This document shows positions 44,167 through 53,891 of a stretch of 64,000 nucleotides of DNA, in pieces. The stretch is taken from contig NZ_BDFE01000016.1 of NCBI RefSeq assembly GCF_001748225.1, positions 222,025-286,024 on the forward strand, given 5' to 3'. Under the pieces are notes generated by a model, which had not been told where the DNA came from, made no database searches, and was given only the letters and a program-made list of their open reading frames with translations. The translations under genes were made by a program, and so were the position numbers. This DNA comes from Desulfoplanes formicivorans (GTDB lineage Bacteria > Desulfobacterota > Desulfovibrionia > Desulfovibrionales > Desulfomicrobiaceae). Positions within the stretch are counted from its first letter, which is position 1. Each line of letters begins with the position of its first letter.

Positions 44167-45764
44167 GCCCCAAGGACCTCCCCTGGCAGATCGACTGGAA
44201 CAAGTCCAAGTGCACCTTGTGCGGCCAGTGTACAACGGTCTGTCCGGTCAAGGCCATTGAACTGGGGGTCTTTCGCAAACGCAAGGTCAAGACGCCCATC
44301 GGGCTTATGACCCCGCCCGAAAACGAATATTCCATATTTTACGGCATCAGGCAGAAGACCGACCCGGCCTTTTCGTGCATTGGATGCGGCATGTGTTCCA
44401 TGGTCTGTCCCAACGGAGCCATCATGCCCCGCCGCAACGACGAAAAGGATAAATTGTGTTTTCACAAAAATGCAGGCGGCAAACCCAGAACCCGGGGCGG
44501 CAGACGCAATGACAACGACTCCCTGCTGGACCGGATCAAATTCATTCGCATTTCCATGCTCACGGATCCTGCACTGGACGCCGGCCGCCACGAATTCGAC
44601 CTGCGTACCCTGCTTGGCCGCGTTCTTCCCCCGGAAGAGGGACTCAAGACCTTTCGGGAACAGGGGTGGGCTCCGCCGGTACGAGAAATCTATCCGCTGA
44701 TCATCGGGGGCATGTCCTTTGGGGCCTTGTCCCCCAACATGTGGGAAGGACTGCAGATGGGCGTTGCCTACCTGAACGAGGAAATGGGCATGCCCGTGCG
44801 CATCTGCACGGGGGAAGGAGGATGCCCTCCCCGATTGCTGCGCTCCCGGTTTCTCAAATACGTCATCCTTCAGGTTGCCAGCGGCTATTTCGGATGGGAC
44901 GAAATAATCCATGCATTGCCGCACATGAAGGAAGACCCGTGCGCCATTGAGATCAAATACGGCCAGGGCGCCAAGCCCGGTGACGGCGGTCTGCTCATGT
45001 GGCACAAGGTGAACAAACTCATTGCGGCCATTCGCGGGGTCCCTGCCGGGGTCAGCCTGCCAAGTCCCCCTACCCATCAGACCCAGTATTCCATTGAAGA
45101 ATCCGTGGCCAAGATGATCCAGTCCATGAGCATGGCCTGGGGATTTCGGGTTCCTGTCTATCCCAAGATTTCGGCTTCTTCCACATCCCTGGCCGTACTG
45201 AACAACCTGACTCGCAACCCCTATGCAAGCGGCCTGGCCATTGACGGAGAAGACGGAGGAACAGGTGCTGCCTACAACGTATCCATGAATCACATGGGCC
45301 ATCCCATCGCCTCGAACATCCGCGATGCCTATTTGAACCTGGCCCGTCTGGGCAAACAGAACGAGATCCCCATCTTTGCCGGAGGCGGCGTGGGCAAAAA
45401 CGGCAACCTGGCCGCCAATGCCGCAGCCCTGATCATGCTGGGAGCCAGCGGCATCCAGATCGGCAAATACATCATGCAGGCGGCAGCCGGCTGTCTGGGT
45501 TCCGAATCAGATCGGTGCAACGTGTGTAATATCGGAGTCTGCCCCAAGGGCATCACCTCCCAGGATCCGCGCATCTACCGCCGTCTGGACCCGGAAAAGG
45601 TGGCTGAACGGGTGGTGGAGACCTACCTGAGTTTCGATACCGAACTCAAAAAAATCATCGCCCCCCTGGGACGGTCCACCTCGCTGCCCATTGGCATGTC
45701 CGACGCTCTGGGCATCAACGACAAGGCGGCAGCTGATCGCTTGAGCATCAAGTATGTGGTGTAA
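44130..45764 (+). CDS. Glutamate synthase FMN-binding subunit with ferredoxin domain
   Basis: Catalytic subunit that converts 2-oxoglutarate plus ammonia to glutamate. The 544-residue protein starts with a 2x[4Fe-4S] domain (CTLCGQCTTVCP and CIGCGMCSMVCP, about residues 30-95). The GltB central FMN-binding barrel follows, with PLIIGGMSFGALS, GEGGCPPRLL, IEIKYGQGAKPGDGG and GEDGGTGAAYNV. The C-terminal Cys cluster CNVCNIGVCPKGI is the 3Fe-4S-type site. The start has AGGAG eight bases upstream and lies within the previous gene. Stand-alone FMN subunits with ferredoxin domains suggest ferredoxin-linked electron supply, consistent with the reductase in the next gene. Confidence 0.92.
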   Translation: MSPNRPITPSTLSPKDLPWQIDWNKSKCTLCGQCTTVCPVKAIELGVFRKRKVKTPIGLMTPPENEYSIFYGIRQKTDPAFSCIGCGMCSMVCPNGAIMPRRNDEKDKLCFHKNAGGKPRTRGGRRNDNDSLLDRIKFIRISMLTDPALDAGRHEFDLRTLLGRVLPPEEGLKTFREQGWAPPVREIYPLIIGGMSFGALSPNMWEGLQMGVAYLNEEMGMPVRICTGEGGCPPRLLRSRFLKYVILQVASGYFGWDEIIHALPHMKEDPCAIEIKYGQGAKPGDGGLLMWHKVNKLIAAIRGVPAGVSLPSPPTHQTQYSIEESVAKMIQSMSMAWGFRVPVYPKISASSTSLAVLNNLTRNPYASGLAIDGEDGGTGAAYNVSMNHMGHPIASNIRDAYLNLARLGKQNEIPIFAGGGVGKNGNLAANAAALIMLGASGIQIGKYIMQAAAGCLGSESDRCNVCNIGVCPKGITSQDPRIYRRLDPEKVAERVVETYLSFDTELKKIIAPLGRSTSLPIGMSDALGINDKAAADRLSIKYVV

Positions 45765-45942
45765 AGACAAATGCGCGGGGACCAGAGTGCGCAGGTGGGA
45801 TGTTTCCTGAATCTACAAAGCCTGCACCAGTCCGGAAAGGCCTGGTAGGGGCAATTCTCCAATTGCCCGTTTGAACGAATACCGGGAACCCGCATGCACC
45901 CAGACTCCGCCATATACAGCCCGTGAATGAACCGGTTTTTGC

Positions 45943-46004
45943 CTGTGCACTGCGCACTGTCTACTGCGCACTTCCTCTTGCGCACTGCCAAAATGCGCTC
46001 TGCC
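45943..46004. repeat. Cluster of intergenic ACTGCGCAC repeats
   Basis: At least three ACTGCGCAC/GCGCACTGC words just upstream of the third glutamate synthase gene, inside a 274-bp gap. A further related TGCGCAG word lies at about 45795. Same family as at 8266, 10244 and 25245. Confidence 0.55.
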
Positions 46005-46038
46005 AAATGAAAAACCCGCAACCTACCGAGTCCTTATC

Positions 46039-48423
46039 ATGACTAAAACAAAACACATTTCCGGCCTGCAAAACGGCGTGCGTATCGAATCCCGCATTCT
46101 GGAAGAACAGATCCAAAACGCGGTACAACAGGGCGCCAGAATCCTTGAGGTCAAGGCCCTGGGTCAGCACGGCATCGGGGGAAGACTTCCTGTCAGTGAA
46201 CAGGAACCCGTGCATATCACCATCACCGGATCTTCGGGACAGCGCACCGGATCCATGGGCTTTCCCGGAACCTTTATCGATATCCACGGACCGGCTTCGG
46301 ACGATATCGGCTGGCTCAATGCGGGCGCGGAAATCACCGTACGCGGCAACGCCTCCAATGGGGCGGCCAACGGCATGGCCCAGGGCAAGATCTTTGTGGA
46401 CGGTTCCATAGGAGCCCGGGGCATGACCATGACCAAACACAACCCCCGGTTTGCCCCGCCCGAGTTGTGGATCAGGGGATCGGCAGGTGACTATTTCGCG
46501 GAATTCATGGCCGGAGGGATCGCGGTTGTTTGCGGCCTTGACGCCCAGACCCCGGACAACATTCTGGGCTACCGCCCGTGCGTGGGTATGGTCGGCGGCA
46601 AGATCTTTTTCCGCGGCCCCATTCAGGGCTTCAGTGAGGCTGACGCCAAGCTCCTGCCCATGGATGACGAAAACTGGGACTGGCTATCAGCCAACATCAA
46701 GATTTTTGCCGATCGCATCGACCGGCCCGAAATCATTTCCCTGCTGTCCAACAGGGATGAGTGGCAGATCATTGAAGCCCGAACGTCTTCGGAAAAGGTG
46801 ATCAAACGCCACCTGTCCATGGCTGAATTCCACGCCAACGTGTGGGACAGGGAGCTGGGTCGAGGAGGCCTTGTGGGCGATCTCACCGACCTTGACCGTT
46901 CCCCTATCCCGCTGATCACCACGGATACCCTGCGCCGGTTTGTACCCGTATGGGAAAACTGCAAATACATGGCCCCCTGCCAGGCCAACTGTCCCACAGG
47001 CATTCCCGTTCAGAAAAGGTGGCAGCTGATCCGTGAAGGCCAGCCCGAAAAGGCCATTGATATGGCCCTCAAGTACACTCCTTTTCCGGCAACCGTGTGC
47101 GGCTATCTCTGTCCCAATCTGTGCATGCAGCATTGCACCCGCCAAGTGCAACACATGGCCCCCATTGACGTCCATGTGCTGGGCCAGAAATCCATCCAGG
47201 CCGAGGTTCCCCCACTTCCTCCCCTTTCCGAGAGCAGGGTTGCGGTCATCGGCGGCGGACCGGCCGGGATCTCGGTGGCCTGGCAGCTGCGTCTTGCCGG
47301 ACATGGAGCAACCGTATTCGACAGGGACAAGACCCTTGGCGGAAAAATCACCTCAGCCATTCCGACATCACGCATCCCCAAAGATATTTTGGAAGCGGAA
47401 CTTGCCCGAGCCAGGGAAATCATTGATCATGTCCAGCTGGAAGAGGACATGACCGCTGAAAAATTTGCCCAGCTGTACCATGATTTTGATTTTGTGGTGG
47501 TGGCTGCGGGCGCTTCCACTCCAAGGACCCTGCCTGTCCCCGGCAAGGAACGTCTGATCACGGCCCTTGATTTTCTCAAACGAGCCAAAACCGGAGACAT
47601 CCGGCCCGGGAAACGCATGGTCATCATTGGTGCGGGCAATGTGGGCTGCGATGTGGCCACCGAGGCCGGACGACTGGGGTGCACGGACATCACCCTCATT
47701 GATATTCAGGAACCAGCCTCCTTTGGCAAGGAACGGGAAGAAGCGGAAAAATACGGCGCCGTGTTCAAATTCCCATGCTTCACCAAGGAAATCACCGACA
47801 AGGGCGTGGTGCTCACCACAGGCGAACTGGTACCCGCAGACATGGTCATTGTGTCCATTGGCGACCAGCCCGACCTGTCCTTTCTCCCGGATACCATTGC
47901 CACCCAGCGGGGCTGGATCACGGTCAATGATGTCTTCCAGACCACCGACCCCAAGGTCTTTGCCATCGGCGATATTGTCAAACCCGGTCTGATCACCGAT
48001 GCCATAGGTGCGGGCCGCCAAGCGGCCATTGCCATTGATGCCATGCTTACGGGCAAACGCCCGGTGGGTGATCCGTCAACCATGCTTCAGCACACGGCCA
48101 CCAGCATCGAGTATGTCCAGCTCGAGGGAGAGCAATCGGAGATGATTGATTATTCCCGCATGACTCTGGAATACTTCAATCCCCGGGTTACGCAATTTGA
48201 CTCCCTGGAACGCTGCGCCCAAGAGTGCTCGTCCTGTGGTTCATGCAGGGATTGCGGCCTGTGCGCGACCATCTGTCCCAGGACGGCCATTTCCCGCAAA
48301 ACCCTTGAAAACGGTGGTTTCGAGATGGTTTCCGATCCCAAGCGGTGTATTGGCTGCGGTTTTTGTGCCGATGCCTGCCCGTGCGGCATATGGAACATGG
48401 TTCCCAATACCCCCCTAGGGTAA
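46039..48423 (+). CDS. Glutamate synthase GXGXG domain fused to a GltD-like NAD(P)H oxidoreductase with ferredoxin tail
   Basis: Provides the structural GXGXG helix (about residues 1-245; GANGxAxGxI-like ASNGAANGMAQGKIFVDGSI) joined to a FAD/NAD(P) reductase. The reductase part begins with the Fe-S-bearing adrenodoxin-reductase domain (CKYMAPCQANCPTGIPV, then CGYLCPNLC). It has FAD-binding GGGPAGISVAWQL and NAD(P)-binding GAGNVGCDVATEAG, and ends with two ferredoxin clusters (CSSCGSCRDCGLC and CIGCGFCADACP). In most bacteria the GXGXG domain is part of GltB and the reductase is GltD; this fusion of the last GltB domain with GltD is unusual. Together with the two preceding genes it forms a complete glutamate synthase. 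Confidence 0.9.
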   Translation: MTKTKHISGLQNGVRIESRILEEQIQNAVQQGARILEVKALGQHGIGGRLPVSEQEPVHITITGSSGQRTGSMGFPGTFIDIHGPASDDIGWLNAGAEITVRGNASNGAANGMAQGKIFVDGSIGARGMTMTKHNPRFAPPELWIRGSAGDYFAEFMAGGIAVVCGLDAQTPDNILGYRPCVGMVGGKIFFRGPIQGFSEADAKLLPMDDENWDWLSANIKIFADRIDRPEIISLLSNRDEWQIIEARTSSEKVIKRHLSMAEFHANVWDRELGRGGLVGDLTDLDRSPIPLITTDTLRRFVPVWENCKYMAPCQANCPTGIPVQKRWQLIREGQPEKAIDMALKYTPFPATVCGYLCPNLCMQHCTRQVQHMAPIDVHVLGQKSIQAEVPPLPPLSESRVAVIGGGPAGISVAWQLRLAGHGATVFDRDKTLGGKITSAIPTSRIPKDILEAELARAREIIDHVQLEEDMTAEKFAQLYHDFDFVVVAAGASTPRTLPVPGKERLITALDFLKRAKTGDIRPGKRMVIIGAGNVGCDVATEAGRLGCTDITLIDIQEPASFGKEREEAEKYGAVFKFPCFTKEITDKGVVLTTGELVPADMVIVSIGDQPDLSFLPDTIATQRGWITVNDVFQTTDPKVFAIGDIVKPGLITDAIGAGRQAAIAIDAMLTGKRPVGDPSTMLQHTATSIEYVQLEGEQSEMIDYSRMTLEYFNPRVTQFDSLERCAQECSSCGSCRDCGLCATICPRTAISRKTLENGGFEMVSDPKRCIGCGFCADACPCGIWNMVPNTPLG

Positions 48424-48763
48424 GGATGCGGATTGCCGCTTGAACAGGCGAAAGGTTGTGCAACCCGGGAAGACGGTTGTGAAAAAAGAACATGGCACCT
48501 GGAAGCGCACATCCGTCCGCTTCTTGACATGTAAGACACCTGCGCCTATGCAACTTAGGATTACACGATCAATCTCAACCACCCCTTTGACCATGCACAT
48601 TTCCGGCATTGCGTATCCATACTATTATTACCGTATGAACATGATGTCGGGGGTATGCTGACCTGAAACCCAAAGGCCGCAAACCACCCTGTTGCGGTCA
48701 ATGCATCCATCCCAAAGGCCGTGACAACAACACGGCCTTTTTTGTTGCAAGGAGAACGACCAG
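48424..48763. other. Intergenic leader between glutamate synthase and tyrS
   Basis: About 340 bp with no gene. A TTGACA (48524-48529) followed after 17 bases by TATGCA could be the tyrS promoter. A terminator-like hairpin lies 20 bp before the tyrS start. Confidence 0.5.
48669..48745 (+). promoter_or_regulatory. Putative attenuator before tyrS
   Basis: AAAGGCCGTG (48714-48723) pairs with CACGGCCTTT (48731-48740) and is followed by a T-run. The upstream copy CCCAAAGGCCG at 48669 repeats the 5' arm, so an alternative pairing that would free the terminator is possible. Confidence 0.45.
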
Positions 48764-50047
48764 ATGAACGTGCTTGAAGAACTTGAGAAACGGGGATTCA
48801 TCGAAAACAAAACCCACGACAAGGAACTTACCGATTACATCGAAACCGGTAAGGCCACCTGCTATGTCGGGTTTGATCCGACAGCATCAAGCCTGCACGT
48901 GGGTCACCTCATTCCCATCATGTCCCTGGCCCATATGCAGCGCCATGGGCACCGCCCCATCGCCCTGGTGGGCGGAGGCACGGCCCGCATCGGCGACCCC
49001 AGCGGACGCACAGAACTCCGGCAGATGATGACCTATGAGACCATTGAGCAGAACGTGGCCGGGATCAAGAAACAGCTCTCCCATTTTCTGGACTTTTCCG
49101 ATGGCCATGCCATCCTGGCCAACAACGCCGACTGGCTGGCCAAGCTGGAATACATCCCTTTTTTGCGGGAAATCGGCCGCCATTTCAGCGTCAACCGCAT
49201 GATCAAGTTCGAAAGCTACAAGCAGCGGCTCAATTCTGATGAAGGACTTAATTTCATTGAATTCAACTACATGCTCCTGCAGTCCTATGACTTCCTGAAC
49301 CTTTTCGACACCCACCAGTGCCGGTTGCAGATGGGCGGATCCGATCAGTGGGGCAATATTGTCGCCGGAATCGAACTGACCCGCAAGATGCGCCAGGAAA
49401 CCGTGTTCGGCATGACCTTCCCCCTGATCACCAAGAGTGATGGCACAAAAATGGGCAAAACAGCCAAGGGCGCGGTATGGCTTGATCCGGCAAAAACATC
49501 TCCGTACGAATACTTCCAGTTCTGGATCAATACCCAGGATGCTGATGTGGCCAAGTTCATGAAGCTGTTCACCCTGCTTCCTCTCCAGGAGATCCAAGAG
49601 GTCGAATCCATCAAGGACGCGGCCATCAATCAGGCCAAAACCATCCTGGCCTACGAGGCCACCAAACTGGCCCATGGCCGGGAAGAGGCGGACAAGGCCC
49701 TGGCAGCTGCCGCATCCATGTTCGGAGCCCGCGAAATCCCCGCCACCCTGCTGCCGTCAAGCACGGTGCCCCGCAAGGCCATGCGAACCGAAGCCTCGGT
49801 TCCGTCTTCATCCATGTCTGTCAAGGAGCTTGAACAGGGGATTGCCGCGTTCAAGCTCTTCCAGATGACGGGACTCTGCGCGTCCGGCGGCGAGGCCAAA
49901 CGGCTGATCAAACAGGGAGGGGCCAGTATCAACGGGAATAAGGTCACCAGCTTCGATCAGATCGTGACCCCGAAAGATATCCAGGAGGGAAGTCTTCTCC
50001 TCAAGGCCGGCAAGAAGAGGTTTCATAAAATCGAGATAAACGACTGA
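48764..50047 (+). CDS. tyrS: Tyrosyl-tRNA synthetase
   Basis: Charges tRNA-Tyr. The 427-residue protein has the HIGH-like HVGH (His45), the KMGKT class I signature (KMSKS variant, about residue 230), the FDPTASSLHVGHL N-terminal block, and a C-terminal S4 domain (GGEAKRLIKQGGASINGN). The start is strongly supported by GCAAGGAG. A terminator follows. Confidence 0.97.
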   Translation: MNVLEELEKRGFIENKTHDKELTDYIETGKATCYVGFDPTASSLHVGHLIPIMSLAHMQRHGHRPIALVGGGTARIGDPSGRTELRQMMTYETIEQNVAGIKKQLSHFLDFSDGHAILANNADWLAKLEYIPFLREIGRHFSVNRMIKFESYKQRLNSDEGLNFIEFNYMLLQSYDFLNLFDTHQCRLQMGGSDQWGNIVAGIELTRKMRQETVFGMTFPLITKSDGTKMGKTAKGAVWLDPAKTSPYEYFQFWINTQDADVAKFMKLFTLLPLQEIQEVESIKDAAINQAKTILAYEATKLAHGREEADKALAAAASMFGAREIPATLLPSSTVPRKAMRTEASVPSSSMSVKELEQGIAAFKLFQMTGLCASGGEAKRLIKQGGASINGNKVTSFDQIVTPKDIQEGSLLLKAGKKRFHKIEIND

Positions 50048-50066
50048 TCTTTACCGATAATGCCAG

Positions 50067-50105
50067 GAGATGCAGGGTCCGGCAGGACTCTGCATCTCTT
50101 TTTTT
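50067..50105 (+). terminator. Terminator after tyrS
   Basis: GAGATGCAG (50067-50075) pairs with CTGCATCTC (50090-50098) with an inner GTCC/GGAC extension, followed by seven T bases. Confidence 0.85.
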
Positions 50106-50139
50106 CCTTCCCATCCTCTTCACGCCGGAATCCCTGTCC

Positions 50140-50757
50140 ATGAAAAACAATGAAATCTACATCAGTCTTTTCCAGAACAACCATTCGGTCATGCTCGTCA
50201 TCCATCCCGACACGGGTGAAATCATGGATGCCAACGATCAGGCATGCCGCTACTACGGATATTCCTGGGAGGAGATGACCAACATGACCATTCTGGACAT
50301 CAACACACTCACTCCGGAAGAGGTCAAACAGGAAATGCATAAGGCCAAGCAGGAACTTCGGAACCATTTTCTCTTCCGACACCAACTGGCCAATGGTGAT
50401 ATCCGGGATGTGGAGGTCTATAGCGGCCCCATCATGTTCAAGGGAGAAAAACTCCTCTATACTATTGTTTATGATATCACCGAGAGGAACAGGAAGGAAA
50501 GGGAACGGGAAGAGCTCATCGAAAAGCTGGAAAAGGCCCTTACTGAAATCAGACAGCTTCAGGGAATTATCCCCATTTGCGCGTCGTGCAAGCAGATCCG
50601 CGATGACAAGGGGGCATGGAAACAGCTTGAAGCCTACATATCAGAGCATTCAGAAGCCGAATTCAGCCACGGCATCTGCCCGGACTGCGCGACCCGACTC
50701 TATCCGGAACTGCGACTCAACGCGCCAATCAACACCAGGGCGACCGGAATGAAATAG
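50140..50757 (+). CDS. PAS domain sensor protein with C-terminal cysteine motif
   Basis: About 205 residues: an N-terminal PAS fold (FQNNHSVMLVIHPDTGEIMDAN..., about 1-120), a short coiled coil (EREELIEKLEKALTEIRQLQ), and a C-terminal block beginning GIIPICASCKQIRDDKGAW with a second CPDCA. This last block is a known tail of many environmental PAS/GGDEF proteins and has paired cysteines suggesting metal binding. No kinase, GGDEF or other output domain is attached, so it probably relays by protein contact. Ligand and partner unknown. Confidence 0.85.
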   Translation: MKNNEIYISLFQNNHSVMLVIHPDTGEIMDANDQACRYYGYSWEEMTNMTILDINTLTPEEVKQEMHKAKQELRNHFLFRHQLANGDIRDVEVYSGPIMFKGEKLLYTIVYDITERNRKEREREELIEKLEKALTEIRQLQGIIPICASCKQIRDDKGAWKQLEAYISEHSEAEFSHGICPDCATRLYPELRLNAPINTRATGMK

Positions 50758-50938
50758 TTTCAACGTGACCGGATAATCACTCTTGCACACACAAAGGCAC
50801 TCACCTTTGAAGATGTGCTGACAACCATGTGGACACCTCTCTCCCAAGAACAGACGAGCCCAGTCCTTCAGGCGACCACATCACCTCTTGACTGGCAACC
50901 CCAGCATGCTGCCATCTCGCCCATGAAAACAGGGCATC

Positions 50939-53716
50939 TTACCGGTCCGTTTTTCCTGGTGGCACCTTTTCCGCAACAACTTTCTCCACCCGCACCGCGC
51001 ATTCCTTGAAGGCCGGAATCCCGGAATCATTATCCGTGATGGCACTGGTCAACCGGTTGATGGGCACCTCACTAAAGTGGAAGGTGGCAAAGACCAGTCC
51101 CGGAGCCGAACGATCCGTGAGCACACATCGGGCCGTGACCGATCCGCGACGGGAAACGATCCTGACCAGGTCGCCGTCGGTCAGTCCCAGGTCTTTTGCG
51201 TCATCAGGATGGATCTCCACGCGTTCGGCAGGCGCCATCCGGTCCAGTCCCCTGGAACGCCTGGTCATGGTTCCGGTATGAAAATGATATCGGGATCTCC
51301 CTGTTGTCAGATACAGCGGATACTCTGCATCGGGAACTTCCTCGGGCTCGTTGTAGGTGACAGGAAACATCCTGGCCTTGCCTCGGGAAAATCCCCGAGC
51401 GTAAAGAAACCGCGTTCCGGGATGTTCCACATCAGGGCATGGCCACTGCAAGCCGCCCTCCTCTTCCAAACGTCCATAGCTGATTCCAGCGTAGGCCGGT
51501 ACGGTTTGCCGGATTTCTTCAAAAACGTCCCATGCCGAATCATGGCTCCAGGCACGCAATTGTCCTGTGTTTCCCCTGTGCCGCAAAATGTTTTCGGCCA
51601 ATTGGGCAATGATCTTCCACTCCGATTGGAACCCGTTTCTGGGTGAAATGCCTCTGCGCACCCGCTGAACCCTGCGTTCGGTGTTGGTGAAGGTCCCGTT
51701 TTTTTCCGCAAAGCTGACCCCCGGCAGGACCACATGGGCATGGCGGGCTGTTTCCGTAAGAAAAAGGTCCTGAACCACGAGAAAATCAAGTTGCTCCAAT
51801 CCCTTGAGCACATGGTTACCATCGGCTTCGCTCAAGACGGGATTTTCCCCCATGATATACATGGCTTTCACATCACCTGAACGGGCCGCCGTAAACATCC
51901 TGGTTGCGGGCAGGCCGGGATGACCAGGCAATGATGCTCCCACTCCCCAGACATCACCAAACCGGGCCTGGACCGCATCAGACCCGACCGGCACATACCC
52001 GGGCAAAACATTGGGCAACGCCCCCATGTCGCAGGCCCCCTGGACATTGTTCTGCCCGCGCAAGGGGTTGATCCCGGTTCCGGGTCTGCCCACCTGACCG
52101 CAGGCCAGACCGAGATTGGCCAGACTCTTGACATTGTCCGTGCCGTATTCGTGCTGGGTGATACCCATGGTATACAGAATCATGGCCCTGGGTGATCGGG
52201 CATACACAAGGGCTGCCCTGACCAGATCGTCTGCCGGGATACCGGTCAGCTGTTCCACCTTATCCGGGGAATAGGCCCGAACGGTTTCCCGCAGCTGTTC
52301 CAGCCCCACGCAATGCTCGTGCACAAAGGACGGGTCCCACAATCCCTCGCTGAAAATGAAATGAAGCATTCCGTTGATCCACGCCACATCCGTGCCCGGC
52401 CGGGGACGCAGCCACCCATGGGCAAATCGGACCAATTCAACCTTGCGGGGATCAACCACAATGAGTTTGGCACCCTTGCGTTCAACAGCCCTGCGGATTT
52501 TGGCCGCAATCAGGGGATGGGTGGTTGTTGTATTGCTCCCGGCAACAAGAATGCAGTCGGTTTCCTCCAATTCGTCCATGGAATTGGTCATGGCTCCACT
52601 TCCCAATGCTGCGGCCAGCCCGGCCACCGTGGGAGAGTGTCAGAGCCTGGCACAATGATCCACGTTATTTGTACCGAGAACCGCCCGGAACAATTTCTGG
52701 AACAGATAGTTTTCCTCATTGGTGCATCGGGCCGAACTCAGACCCGCCACTCTGTCGGGCCCATGATGGCGCACGGTTTCGTGCAACCGGAGGGCCGTGA
52801 ATTCCAGGGCCTTTTCCCACGAAACCTCATGCAGGGTACCGTTTTCCCGGACCAGGGGGGCGGTAATTCGTTCGGGAGAATGGATGAACTCGAGGCCAAA
52901 CCGTCCCTTGGCGCACAGAGAACCATCATTGACCCCGCCCCGGCAGGACGCAGCCCCCAGCACATGGTCCGCATGTATCCGGAGATCCATGGTACACCCG
53001 CACCCGCAATAGGGACAGATGGTTCTGATCTTTTTCACCCGTGCTCCGTCAGGCAGGGCCTCGACAACATGGGTCTCGGTGAGGGCGTTGACCGGACACA
53101 CGGCCATGCATTCCCCGCAGGACAAACACTCGCCGGAAAATTTTCCGTCTTGCTCCATGGGTGCGATGGTGGTTGCCGCCCCCCTGCCCGCAAAGGACAG
53201 TACGGCCTGCTCGCTGATTTCCTCGCAGGCCTTCACACACCGGCCGCATCGTATGCACCGATCCGGATGGTAGGTGATCAGGGGGGTCGCCCCGTAGGTG
53301 ACCGGTCCCCTGGGTACGGGACAAAACCCCAGTTGATCGATTTCCGCCTGGGTAATCCCGTAACACCGGGCCAATTCCTGAACACGACACGCCCCGTCCA
53401 GCTCACAGGAATCGCAGTCCAGACGATGATCCACAAGAAGCAAAAGCAAGGTGTCCCGACGGAGTTTTTCCAATGCCGGGGTATGGGTCCGAACGATCAT
53501 ACCCGACCGGGCAGGGGTGGTGCATGCGGCAACAGGGGATCCGCTCCCCTCCACCTCCACCATGCACAACCGGCATGATCCAATGGGTTTCAACCGCTCG
53601 TGGTGACAGAGGGTCGGAATACGGATTCCGTTTGCCCGGGCCACCTCCAAAATGGTCTGCCCGGCATGCCCCTCGCAGGGAATATTGTTCAGGATGATGG
53701 AAATAGACGTTGTCAT
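50939..53716 (-). CDS. fdhA: Selenocysteine-containing formate dehydrogenase alpha subunit (in-frame UGA)
   Basis: Oxidises formate to CO2 (or works in reverse) at a molybdenum- or tungsten-bis-pterin site. The frame runs through a TGA at 52640-52642, codon 359, in the context ARL-U-HSP, where formate dehydrogenase H has Sec followed by His. About 925 residues: 2Fe-2S domain (Cys37, 48, 51, 65), His/Cys 4Fe-4S (His97, Cys101, 104, 110), two ferredoxin clusters (Cys154-164 and 197-207), the Mo/W-site 4Fe-4S (CPYCGCGC and Cys268) and the oxidoreductase core with the MopB C-terminal domain. The start at 53716 gives a normal NuoG-like N-terminus, although its AGGAG is distant. Partner of the flavoprotein at 53892. 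Treating the TGA as a stop would split the gene. Confidence 0.93.
52611..52642 (-). promoter_or_regulatory. Selenocysteine UGA with bacterial SECIS-like hairpin
   Basis: Immediately after the UGA (52642-52640, minus strand) a six-pair stem GTGGCC/GGCCGC with a GGGCT loop can form at 52627-52611, within the usual distance for a bacterial SECIS. It overlaps coding sequence, as in fdhF. Confidence 0.75.
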
Positions 53717-53891
53717 GGGGTCGTTCTTTTCTCCTGCATGGCCATACCAATCGGTCCACGGTCCACGCATCAAGACCGGTGGCGGTACCGTTTCAAGAAA
53801 ACAAAAGGACAGGAAATATCACGTGTTTTCCAGATGATAACAAAAAAAATCACAAGGTCCTTGGGACACAACATGCCTTGCCTCAGCAGGT

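Noticed and set aside
48424..48763. Small genes in the leader of tyrS
   Set aside because: Short frames lack ribosome-binding sites and overlap the hairpin.
50939..53716. Two separate genes, or a pseudogene, split at 52640
   Set aside because: The codon is TGA, flanked in the same frame by conserved formate dehydrogenase sequence with His next to it, and a hairpin follows; selenocysteine explains it better than a break.
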